From contig JAUIEM010000150.1 of the NCBI GenBank assembly GCA_030428695.1, positions 1 to 21,160 of the forward strand: a DNA stretch of 21,160 nucleotides. The letters are read 5' to 3'. The notes beneath the pieces were generated by a model. It was not told the DNA's origin. It was given only the letters and a program-made list of their open reading frames with translations, and did no database searches. Source of the DNA: a bacterium. GTDB lineage: Bacteria > Planctomycetota > J058 > JAJDCP01. Each line of letters begins with the position of its first letter. Within the stretch, counting starts at the first letter, position 1. Position numbers and translations under genes: made by a program. Positions 1 through 7,888 of this stretch are shown piece by piece.

Positions 1-1464
<1,464 letters not shown>

Positions 1465-1529
1465 GGGGGCTCCCGTGGCTATGCGAAGGAGCGGGCCAGG
1501 CAGGTAGGAAGCCAGGAGGAAGAAGGACC

Positions 1530-1597
1530 GGAATCGGAGTCGGAGTCGGAGTCGGAGTCGGAGTCGGAGTCGGACCGGAGTCGGAGTCGGAGTCGGA
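1530..1597. repeat. Tandem hexamer repeat GGAGTC (block 1)
   Basis: One GGAATC is followed by six GGAGTC units (1536-1571), a short GGACC interruption, three more GGAGTC units (1577-1594) and a partial GGA. Each full unit contains GANTC, giving ten such sites in under 70 bases. It lies in non-coding DNA after the phosphorylase stop. The long frames running through it give only simple Gly-Val or Glu-Ser repeats and are not genes. Confidence 0.95.
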
Positions 1598-1633
1598 GGA
1601 AGACAACGCAGAGGCGCAGAGTCCCGCAGAGGA

Positions 1634-1680
1634 CCGCAGAGAGGACGGATCAGAGGATAGCCCCTCTGCGGTTTCTTCTC
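1634..1680 (+). terminator. Hairpin followed by a T-rich tract; possible terminator
   Basis: CCGCAGAG (1634-1641) pairs perfectly with CTCTGCGG (1664-1671) across a 22-base loop. The 3' arm is followed by TTTCTTCTCTT. Location between convergent genes, after the phosphorylase stop, suits a terminator. The loop is long and the T tract is interrupted by C, so it may instead be part of a dispersed repeat: related CGCAGAGG copies lie at 1609-1616 and 1625-1632. Confidence 0.35.
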
Positions 1681-1687
1681 TTCCGTC

Positions 1688-1720
1688 GGAATCGGTATCG
1701 GAATCGGAATCGGTATCGGA
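1688..1720. repeat. Tandem hexamer repeat GGAATC/GGTATC (block 2)
   Basis: Five hexamers in the order GGAATC, GGTATC, GGAATC, GGAATC, GGTATC, then a partial GGA. Same orientation and period as block 1, but with A/T at the variable positions. It ends just short of the stop codon of the convergent glycosyltransferase gene. The two blocks flank the hairpin at 1634-1671. Confidence 0.9.
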
Positions 1721-1733
1721 GTGGGCACACTCC

Positions 1734-2894
1734 CTACACACAACCCTCCAGCACCCCCGCCACCCGCTCCGCCGTGTGCCGCCAGGTCAGGTTCCCCTGC
1801 ACGAATGCCCGCGCCCGCTCCGCCAGCCGCGTGCGCAAGGCCGCGTCGTCGAGCAGGCGGGCGAGGCCCTGCTGCCAGGCCAGGGAGCTGTCCTCGGTCA
1901 GCAGCAGGCCTCCGCGCCCGTCGTCGAGCAGCCGCGGGATGTCGCCCTGGGCGCTGGCGAGGATGGCGCAGCCGGCGGCGCCGTACTCGAGGATCTTGAG
2001 CGGGCAGAAGTAGAAGTCCCCGGCGAGCTCCTGGTGGGGGGCGACGGCGATGTCGATCAGGGAGAGCAGGGCGCCCATGCGCTCGGGCGGCTGGCGGCCG
2101 AGGAAGACGGCCGGGACGCCGGCGACGGCGCGCTCGAGGCCGGCGCGCTCGGGGCCGTCGCCGATCAGCAGCCAGACGATGTCGTCGCGGCCGGCGCTCC
2201 AGCGCATCAGCTCGCGCAGGCGGGGGATGCCGTGGAAGGCCTTGAAGCTGCCCTGGAAGCCGAGCACCAGCGGGGCGCGCAGGCCGAGGGCGGCGCGGCG
2301 GGCGGCGCGTTCGGCGGGGGACAGGGAGGGGAAGCGGTCGGCGTGGACGCCGTTGCTGATCGCGTGGACCGCGACGGGCAGGCCGTAGCGCACCAGCCTC
2401 CGTCGCGCCGGCTCGCTGACCGTGATCACCGCCCGGCTGCGGGCGAGGACGGCGCGCTCCAGGCTCTCGACCAGCTGCGGGGGATGCCAGTGGACGCCGC
2501 CGAAGCAGCGGGCCTCGTAGGCGACCGGGGCGTCGGCGTAGGTGACCAGGGGCAGGCCGGCGAGGCCGGCGGCGACGGCCATCGAGCCGCAGTAGGCGTC
2601 CTGGCGGGCGAGCACGAGGTCGGGACGGAAGGCGGAGAGGACGGCGCGGTCGCGGGCGAGCATCGGCAGGTTGCGGGCGAGCTCGCGGCCGAACCACAGG
2701 CGCCGGCGCAGGCGTCGCAGCAGGCCCGGCGCGCCTTCCCGGCCGCCGGGGGGGCGCTGCTCCCCGGGCGCGCCGCGGCTGCGGTGGACGCGGACCTCGT
2801 GGCCGAGCCGGCGCAGCTCGGCGGCGATCGCCTCGACCATCGTCAGGGCCGGGTGCTGGTCCACGGCGATGTAGTGGCTGTAGAGGATGCGCAC
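1734..2894 (-). CDS. Glycosyltransferase family 4 (GT-B fold)
   Basis: A 386-residue retaining GT-B transferase that probably adds a sugar from an NDP-sugar to a lipid-linked glycan at the inner membrane face. The N-terminus (RILYSHYIAVDQHPA) and the following LRRLGHEVRVH are typical of the acceptor domain. The C-terminal donor domain shows LGFQGSFKAFHG, LLIGDGPERAGLE and FCPLKILEYGAAG; this version keeps only the second Glu of the usual E-x7-E motif, as many GT4 enzymes of the PLKxxEY type do. The start is GTG 2894, one base after the stop of the upstream GT26 gene, so the two are almost certainly co-transcribed. The gene ends facing the phosphorylase gene across the repeat region. Donor and acceptor sugars cannot be predicted. 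Confidence 0.9.
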   Translation of the reverse strand: MRILYSHYIAVDQHPALTMVEAIAAELRRLGHEVRVHRSRGAPGEQRPPGGREGAPGLLRRLRRRLWFGRELARNLPMLARDRAVLSAFRPDLVLARQDAYCGSMAVAAGLAGLPLVTYADAPVAYEARCFGGVHWHPPQLVESLERAVLARSRAVITVSEPARRRLVRYGLPVAVHAISNGVHADRFPSLSPAERAARRAALGLRAPLVLGFQGSFKAFHGIPRLRELMRWSAGRDDIVWLLIGDGPERAGLERAVAGVPAVFLGRQPPERMGALLSLIDIAVAPHQELAGDFYFCPLKILEYGAAGCAILASAQGDIPRLLDDGRGGLLLTEDSSLAWQQGLARLLDDAALRTRLAERARAFVQGNLTWRHTAERVAGVLEGCV

Positions 2895-2895
2895 C

Positions 2896-3732
2896 TCAGC
2901 GCCTCGCCCGGTGTCCGCGCAGGTCGGCGAGCACCGCGCGCAGGAGGAACATCCCGTTGCTCCAGTAGCGCGGGATCATCCGCCGCGGCTCGCGGGTGAT
3001 GCGGTAGATCCACTCGACGCCGGTCTTCTGCATCCAGCGCGGCGCCCGCGAGACGCGGCCGGCGGCGAAGTCGATCGAAGCGCCGACCTGCACGCAGACC
3101 GGTACCCCGAGCGCCTCCCGGTGGCGGTGCAGCCAGCGCTCGCCGCGGGGTTGGCCGAGGGCGGCGAAGAGCAGGTCGGGGCGGGCGGCGCGGATGCTCT
3201 CGATCAGGGCGCGCTCGCCCTTTTCGTCGAGCTGGGCGAGGGACGGCGCCGCGATGCCGACGATCTCGAGGCCGGGGAAGCGCTCGCACAGCCGGTCGCG
3301 GGCGATCTCCGCCACGCCCGGGGCGGCCCCGAGCAGGAACACCCGGTGGCCGCGGGCGGCGGCGCGTCCGCACAGGCTGAAGATCAGGTCCGAGCCGGCG
3401 ACGCGCTCGGGCAGCGGGGTGCCGCGCAGCCGGGAATACCAGACCTGGGGCATGCCGTCCGCGACGATGAAGGCGGCCGCGTCGTTGATCGCGTCGAGCT
3501 TCTCGGCGGCGCTGAGCATCGAGTAGTGCAGGTTGGCCGTGATGAAGTAGCTCGGCTCCCGGCGCTCGATCAGGCGGTCGACCTCGTCGAGTACCTCATC
3601 CCCGGTGATCGGCGTCAGGGGCACGCCCCAGATCCGCACCGGCGGGAAGCGCCCATGCGTGCTCTCCTCACTCCCTTCGGTGAGCGTTGTGGAGGGGGAC
3701 GGAAGGGGAGGACGGTTGTCGCTGTGCATCAT
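2896..3732 (-). CDS. WecG/TagA/CpsF family glycosyltransferase (GT26)
   Basis: This family transfers a sugar, often ManNAc, ManNAcA or a glucosyl residue, to the first lipid-linked sugar, so it probably performs the second step of repeat-unit assembly. The 278-residue protein has the full domain: GVPLTPITGDEVLDEV near residue 36, FITANLHYSML with the Thr-Asn pair, the Asp of ADGMP, ERVAGSDL, the Rossmann-like VFLLGAAPGVAE, AALGQPRGERW and the C-terminal GASIDFAAG...RAPRWMQKTGVEW block. A low-complexity tail of about 30 residues (Pro/Ser/Thr) precedes the domain. The first ATG (3732) has an upstream AGGTGGA; a second ATG follows immediately. It is divergent from the partner-switch operon across 94 bases and is followed one base later by the GT4 gene. 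Specificity is unknown. Confidence 0.93.
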   Translation of the reverse strand: MMHSDNRPPLPSPSTTLTEGSEESTHGRFPPVRIWGVPLTPITGDEVLDEVDRLIERREPSYFITANLHYSMLSAAEKLDAINDAAAFIVADGMPQVWYSRLRGTPLPERVAGSDLIFSLCGRAAARGHRVFLLGAAPGVAEIARDRLCERFPGLEIVGIAAPSLAQLDEKGERALIESIRAARPDLLFAALGQPRGERWLHRHREALGVPVCVQVGASIDFAAGRVSRAPRWMQKTGVEWIYRITREPRRMIPRYWSNGMFLLRAVLADLRGHRARR

Positions 3733-3826
3733 TCCACCTATGCTGTTCCCGGTCGGCGCGGGCGCTCATCGTCCGCAAAGTGTCCCGCGCGTGTCGCCCA
3801 ACGTCATGCACAGGAGGTGCCAGTCC
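3733..3826. promoter_or_regulatory. Divergent intergenic region between GT26 and the partner-switch operon
   Basis: These 94 bases must carry, or lie very close to, the promoters for both the leftward glycosyltransferase pair and the rightward six-gene operon. I see no convincing sigma-70 -35/-10 pair. The only clear element is the AGGAGGT at 3812-3818. An alternative-sigma promoter is possible given the regulators encoded next door, but that is inference. Confidence 0.4.
3812..3818 (+). promoter_or_regulatory. Ribosome binding site fixing the anti-sigma kinase start
   Basis: AGGAGGT ends 8 bases before GTG 3827. It selects this start over the far-upstream in-frame codon at 3605, which would place 74 non-homologous residues before the domain and overlap the divergent gene. 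Confidence 0.75.
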
Positions 3827-4258
3827 GTGCCGGAGGTCGAGATTCTCACGCTGGAGGTCGAGGCGAGCTTCGCGGGCGTGCGCTCGCTGGCTGGCCAGGC
3901 GAGCGCCTTCCTGGCCGCGCGCGGTTGGAGTCCGGAGGCCTGCTTCGCGGTCGAGATCCTGATCTGCGAGCACGGGAACAACGCGGTCGAGCACGGCGAG
4001 CTTCCCGCGAACAGCCGTCTGGGTCTCGAATTGAGACCGGAGAGCGAGCGGGCCGTCCTGATCCTGGACGACGCGGGCAGCCCTCCGCCGGCTCCCGGGC
4101 CGCCTCCGGACGACCCCCTCAGCACACGGGGCCGCGGTCGGCAGGTTCTCGACGGTGTGGCAAGCGATGTGCGGCGGGAGGTGGTCGACGGGCGCCAGCG
4201 CACCACCTACATCGTCGAGCGTGCGTGGACCCCGCCAGGGAGGACCTCCGATGCGTGA
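3827..4258 (+). CDS. RsbW/SpoIIAB-like anti-sigma factor serine kinase (HATPase_c)
   Basis: A 143-residue GHKL-fold protein, the usual size for switch kinases that bind a target, classically a sigma factor, and phosphorylate a STAS antagonist. The N box is intact, with E48, N52 and H56 in EHGNNAVEHG; the Glu is the expected general base. The G1 region reads DDAG (81-84) and a G2-like RGRGR lies at 101-105. A Pro-rich lid (PPPAPGPPP) between them is unusual. Start GTG 3827 is set by the AGGAGGT just upstream. The gene opens the operon, and its stop overlaps the ATG of the phosphoglycosyl transferase gene by 8 bases. A STAS protein and a PP2C phosphatase are encoded downstream, completing a partner switch. 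No sigma factor is encoded nearby, so the target is unknown; it could be a sigma factor elsewhere or a glycan enzyme. Confidence 0.87.
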   Translation: MPEVEILTLEVEASFAGVRSLAGQASAFLAARGWSPEACFAVEILICEHGNNAVEHGELPANSRLGLELRPESERAVLILDDAGSPPPAPGPPPDDPLSTRGRGRQVLDGVASDVRREVVDGRQRTTYIVERAWTPPGRTSDA

Positions 4259-4976
4259 CCGGGTGCGCCGCGAGATGCTCGAGCAGCTGCCGGTTCCCCT
4301 CAGCCAGGCCGACGCCCGCGCCCTGCGGCGGCGGCAGCGGCTGCGGCTGTGGATGTGGGAGCTGTCGCTCGGCCTGCTCGCCCTCGTCAAGCGGCTGATC
4401 GACATCGCGATCGCCGGCACGGCGCTGCTCCTGTTCTCCCCGCTGTTCGCGATCGTCGCGCTGTGGATCTACATCGAGGACCCGGGGCCGATCTTCTACG
4501 TGCAGGACCGGGTCGGCTTGAACGGGCGCGTGTTCCGCTTCATCAAGTTCCGCTCGATGGTCACGAACGCCGCGGCCCTGAAGGACAAACTGCTCCAGGC
4601 CAACGAGTCCGAGGACGGCGTGACCTTCAAGATGAAGAACGACCCGCGCGTCACCCGCATCGGCCGGTTCATCCGCCGCTTCAGCGTCGACGAGCTGCCG
4701 CAGATCCTCAACGTGCTGCTCGGCGACATGGCGATCGTCGGACCGCGCCCGCCGGTGCCGCGCGAGGTCGCGGAGTACACTCTCGAGGAGCGCAAGCGCC
4801 TGCACGTCAAGCCGGGGCTGACCTGTATCTGGCAGGTCAGCGGACGTTCGGACATCCCCTTCAAGCAGCAGGTGCAGCTAGACTTGCAATACATCCGCAG
4901 CCGCAGCATCCTGACGGACTTCTGGATCATCCTGAAGACCGTGCCGGCCGTCCTGCTCGGGCGCGGAGCCTACTGA
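4251..4976 (+). CDS. Polyprenyl-phosphate phosphoglycosyl transferase (bacterial sugar transferase, PglC-like)
   Basis: This enzyme moves a sugar 1-phosphate from an NDP-sugar to polyprenyl phosphate, committing the first sugar of the repeat unit. The 241-residue protein is the small monotopic form without the extra membrane domain of WbaP-type enzymes. It shows a basic N-terminus, one hydrophobic re-entrant segment (KRLIDIAIAGTALLLFSPLF, from about residue 46), QDRVGLNGRVF, KFRSM, the catalytic dyad D147-E148 in SVDELPQ, GDMAIVGPRPP, and the C-terminal RLHVKPGLTCIWQVSGRSD. All family hallmarks are present, so it should be active. Start ATG 4251 has AGGGAGG upstream and overlaps the end of the kinase gene; a STAS gene follows after 25 bases. 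Its sandwiching between switch genes suggests that initiation is the controlled step. The sugar is unknown. Confidence 0.95.
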   Translation: MRDRVRREMLEQLPVPLSQADARALRRRQRLRLWMWELSLGLLALVKRLIDIAIAGTALLLFSPLFAIVALWIYIEDPGPIFYVQDRVGLNGRVFRFIKFRSMVTNAAALKDKLLQANESEDGVTFKMKNDPRVTRIGRFIRRFSVDELPQILNVLLGDMAIVGPRPPVPREVAEYTLEERKRLHVKPGLTCIWQVSGRSDIPFKQQVQLDLQYIRSRSILTDFWIILKTVPAVLLGRGAY

Positions 4977-5001
4977 ACATCGAGAGAGCCGGGAGGTGAC
5001 C

Positions 5002-5343
5002 GTGGACATTCACTGCGAGACCAGAGACGACGGCATCGGCGTCGTCGCGCCCCGCGGAGAGCTGACGGCGCCCTACGCCCAGGCCTTCCGCGACCGCTTC
5101 CGCGACTGGTTCGGCGAAGCGCAGCCGCAGAAGGTCGTCATCGACATGTCCGGGGTCGGCTTCATGGACAGCACCGGCCTCGGGGTGCTGATCTTCGCTC
5201 TCAAGCATGTCGCCAGCCGCGACAGCGTGCTCGCCCTGTGCGCCGTGCAGGACAAGCCGCGCATGGTCATCGAGATCACCCGCACCTACCGGGTGCTCGA
5301 CATCTACGACGACCTCGACGAGGCGGTGCGGGTCCTCCGGTGA
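5002..5343 (+). CDS. STAS-domain anti-sigma factor antagonist (RsbV/SpoIIAA-like)
   Basis: A small single-domain STAS protein that, when unphosphorylated, should sequester the RsbW-like kinase encoded two genes upstream. The core strand and helix VVIDMSGVGFMDSTGLGVLI holds the conserved phosphoacceptor S57 in DSTGLG. The N-terminus (VVAPRGELTAPYAQAFRDRF) and C-terminal YRVLDIYDDLDEAVRVL are typical. I prefer GTG 5002, because the GGGAGG at 4991-4996 then has a 5-base spacing; the in-frame GTG at 4996 overlaps that Shine-Dalgarno and is less likely. The TGA overlaps the GTG of the next gene (GTGA), implying translational coupling. Phosphorylation by the operon's kinase and dephosphorylation by its PP2C protein is expected from the RsbU/V/W paradigm but not proven here. 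Confidence 0.92.
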   Translation: MDIHCETRDDGIGVVAPRGELTAPYAQAFRDRFRDWFGEAQPQKVVIDMSGVGFMDSTGLGVLIFALKHVASRDSVLALCAVQDKPRMVIEITRTYRVLDIYDDLDEAVRVLR

Positions 5344-6764
5344 AGCTCGTCCTCGACACCGCCTGGCAGCCGACCTGGGCGGAGCCGATGGGAGAGCTGT
5401 CGCTCGCGACCTTCCCGGTCGGGAACCGGCCGCTGTTCGAGCTCTGGCTCGAGCTCGCCGTGCAGCTCGGCGTCGACGAGGAGGTCTGCGTCGTGCTCGG
5501 GCACGGCGCCCGGGGCGTCGAGGAGATGCTCGGCGACGGCGCCCGCTGGGGGGTGACGATCCGCTACCAGTTCGTGCGCGACCCCGGCCTCGGCGTCGGC
5601 TTCCTGCGCCGTAGCCCGGCGCGCTGGAAGGACGGCGTGTTGTACGTCGCCGGCAGCCTGTTCCCGCGCAAGGGAGCGGACTTTGCGGCGGAAGCGGACG
5701 CGCCCGGCTTCCTGCACGCCTGCGCCGACGAGGGCGCGAGCCGCTTCCTGCTCGACCGCGACGGCAGCCGCCTCGGGCCGTGGCTGGACGGGGAGGGGGA
5801 GCTGCCGGAGGAAGCCTGGGAGGCCTGCGGCTTCGAGGCGGAGCCGATCGCCGATGTGCCGGCCCTGTACACCCTGAACATGCGGATGCTCGACGGCGAG
5901 TGGGAGCGTCACGTGCAGCCGGGCTACGGCCTGCGGGAAGGCGCCTTCGTCGGCTACGACGCCGTCCTGCCGCCCTCGGCGGAACTGTCGGCGCCGCTCG
6001 CGATCGGCAACCACTGCCGGCTCGGCGCCCTGTGCACCGTCGGCCGGGCGGTGCTCGGCGACCGGGTGATCGTCGACGACGCGAGCGAGGTGCGCGACGC
6101 CGTCGTCTTCCCGAACACCTACATCGGCCGCAACCTCGAGGTGCGCGGCAAGGTGGTGTGCGGCCGCACGGTCTTCGACGGGGCGAGCGGCATCCGGGTC
6201 GACTTCGACGAGGAGTGGCTGTTTGCCGCTGTCGAGCCCCGGCTCGGGGACGGGCTGCGGCTCGCCCTGCACGCGCTGGCGGCCCTGCTCCTGCTCGTCA
6301 TCTGGCTGCCGCTGTTCCTGCTCGGCCTGCCGCTGCTGCCCTGGTTCCGCGGCGCCTGTCGCGACGAGCGGCTGCGCGACCGGCGAGGGGTCCTGCGCAC
6401 CGTACCGCGGGTGCGGGCGGGCGGCCCGCGGCCGCGGCTGGCCCGGCTCGGGGGCCTGCTGATGCTCGACCGCTACCTCGCCCTGCGCCACGTGCTGCTG
6501 TTCCGCTTCTTCCTGGTCGGGCAGCCGCCGCGCCGCGAAGACGAGGAGGCAGACGCGCCGCTCGCCTTCCCGGGCCTGTTCTCCGCCGACGACCTCGCGG
6601 TCGTGTCCGCGCGGGACGTCGACCGCGACTACTACGCCCACCACCGCTCGCTCGGCCACGATCTGCGGCTGTTCTTCGCGGTGCTCGGGGCGCGCTGGGT
6701 ATCGTTCGGCTCGCTGCCCGAGGCCGAGCCGCTCGCGCCGGTCGCCGCCGAGGAGGCGACATGA
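5340..6764 (+). CDS. Degenerate nucleotidyltransferase / left-handed beta-helix / degenerate sugar-transferase fusion protein
   Basis: A 474-residue composite. Residues 1-110 resemble an NDP-sugar pyrophosphorylase (FPVGNRPLFELWLELA, VVLGHGARGVEEMLGDGARWGV, IRYQF), but the GxGTRL nucleotide loop is missing and the usual metal-binding GD is replaced in VAGSLF. Residues about 193-280 show hexapeptide-like periodicity (AFVGYDAVLPPSAEL, AIGNHCRLGALCTVG), as in a left-handed beta-helix. A hydrophobic segment lies at about 304-337. The C-terminal 130 residues align by eye with the neighbouring phosphoglycosyl transferase: RLGGLLMLDRYLALRHVLL for its RIGRFIRRFSVDELPQ region, then FFLVGQPP for VGPRPP, and YYAHHRSLGHDLRLFF at the end. 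The catalytic Asp-Glu has become D377-R378. GTG 5340 overlaps the STAS stop. A non-catalytic partner or scaffold for the true transferase is a reasonable guess; function is unproven. Confidence 0.8.
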   Translation: MKLVLDTAWQPTWAEPMGELSLATFPVGNRPLFELWLELAVQLGVDEEVCVVLGHGARGVEEMLGDGARWGVTIRYQFVRDPGLGVGFLRRSPARWKDGVLYVAGSLFPRKGADFAAEADAPGFLHACADEGASRFLLDRDGSRLGPWLDGEGELPEEAWEACGFEAEPIADVPALYTLNMRMLDGEWERHVQPGYGLREGAFVGYDAVLPPSAELSAPLAIGNHCRLGALCTVGRAVLGDRVIVDDASEVRDAVVFPNTYIGRNLEVRGKVVCGRTVFDGASGIRVDFDEEWLFAAVEPRLGDGLRLALHALAALLLLVIWLPLFLLGLPLLPWFRGACRDERLRDRRGVLRTVPRVRAGGPRPRLARLGGLLMLDRYLALRHVLLFRFFLVGQPPRREDEEADAPLAFPGLFSADDLAVVSARDVDRDYYAHHRSLGHDLRLFFAVLGARWVSFGSLPEAEPLAPVAAEEAT

Positions 6765-7888
6765 GCCTGCGGGTCGGGATGGTACTGCCGGGCCTCGGCC
6801 GCGAGCAGCGCGGGGCGGAGACGGCCTTCATCGAGATCGGGGCGGCCCTGGCGGCGTACCCCGACCTCGAGGTGGTGCTGTTCGGCGCCGGCTCGACGCC
6901 GCCGGCCGGGCTGCCGCTCCTGCGCTTCCCCTGCCTGCCGCGGACGCTGTTCGAGCGCTTCCCGACCGGGCCGGTGTTCCGCACCGAGTACGTGTACGAA
7001 GAGCTCGGCTTCGTGCTCTCCCTCGGCCTGCGGCAGGGGCTGCAGGAGCTGCGCCGCTGCGACGTGGTCATCCACTGCACCTTCCCCTTCGTCAACTGGA
7101 GCCTGCAGCTCCTGCGCCGCTTCGGGGGGCCGCCGACGGTGTTCGTCACCGAGAACGGCGACTGGATGGTGCGGGAGAACCGGCGCGAATACGCCTGGTT
7201 CGGCTGCGACCGGCTGGTCGCGATCAACCCCGACCACTATGAGACCAACCGCGGCCGCTTCCCGACGACGCTGATCCCGAACGGCGTCGACCCCGAGGTC
7301 TTCCGCCCGGACGGGCCGGCGTCCTGCCCGGCGCCGCTCGACGAGCGGCCGGTCGTGATGATGGCGAGCGCGATGATCCCCTCGAAGGGCGTCGACCAGG
7401 CGGTGCGCGCGGTCGCCCTCGTGCCCGATGTGCAGCTCGTGGTCGCGGGAGACGGGCCGGAGCGCGACACGGTTGCCGGGCTCGCGAGCGCGCTGTTGCC
7501 CGGCCGCTGCCACCTGCTCGGCGCGGTGCCGCGCGACACGATGCCGGCGCTGTTCCGGCGCGCGGACGCCTTCCTGCACATCAGCCGCGAGGAGCCCTTC
7601 GGCATCGTCTACCTCGAGGCGGCGGCGAGCGGCCTGCCCGCGGTGGTCCACGACGGGCCGGTGCCGCGTTGGATCCTCGGCGAGCAGGCCTTCTTCGCCG
7701 ACACCGCCGACGCCGCGGCCGTCGCCGCGGCCCTGCGCCGCGCGCTCGGCGAGGCGGGGCCGGCCCGCGGCGCCGGGGCCCGGCAGCGGGTGCTCGCGGA
7801 CTGGACCTGGAAGCAGCAGGCGCGCAAGTACCGGGCGCTGCTCTACGAGCTGCTCGGGCGTCCGCTCCCGGCCGGGCAGGAGGGCTGA
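6761..7888 (+). CDS. Glycosyltransferase family 4 (GT-B fold)
   Basis: A 375-residue retaining GT-B transferase for repeat-unit extension. The N-terminal domain begins VGMVLPGLGREQRGAETAF, matching the Gly-rich acceptor-side loop. Linker and donor-side motifs follow: LIPNGVDPEVFRPDG, ASAMIPSKGVDQAVRAVALV, LVVAGDGPERDTV, and the classic E-x7-E in REEPFGIVYLEAAASGLP, with both Glu present for donor phosphate and ribose binding. No signal peptide or membrane segment is seen, so a cytoplasmic, peripherally membrane-bound protein is expected. ATG 6761 overlaps the previous stop (ATGA) and has AGGAGG a few bases upstream. The stop overlaps the ATG of the phosphatase gene by one base. Sugar specificity cannot be read from the sequence. 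Confidence 0.93.
   Translation: MSLRVGMVLPGLGREQRGAETAFIEIGAALAAYPDLEVVLFGAGSTPPAGLPLLRFPCLPRTLFERFPTGPVFRTEYVYEELGFVLSLGLRQGLQELRRCDVVIHCTFPFVNWSLQLLRRFGGPPTVFVTENGDWMVRENRREYAWFGCDRLVAINPDHYETNRGRFPTTLIPNGVDPEVFRPDGPASCPAPLDERPVVMMASAMIPSKGVDQAVRAVALVPDVQLVVAGDGPERDTVAGLASALLPGRCHLLGAVPRDTMPALFRRADAFLHISREEPFGIVYLEAAASGLPAVVHDGPVPRWILGEQAFFADTADAAAVAAALRRALGEAGPARGAGARQRVLADWTWKQQARKYRALLYELLGRPLPAGQEG

Noticed and set aside
1530..1720. Possible CRISPR array
   Set aside because: The period is 6 bases with no spacers, and there are no cas genes nearby.
3605..3826. N-terminal extension of the anti-sigma kinase from 3605
   Set aside because: It overlaps the divergent GT26 gene, has no homology, and a good ribosome site at 3812-3818 sets the start at 3827.
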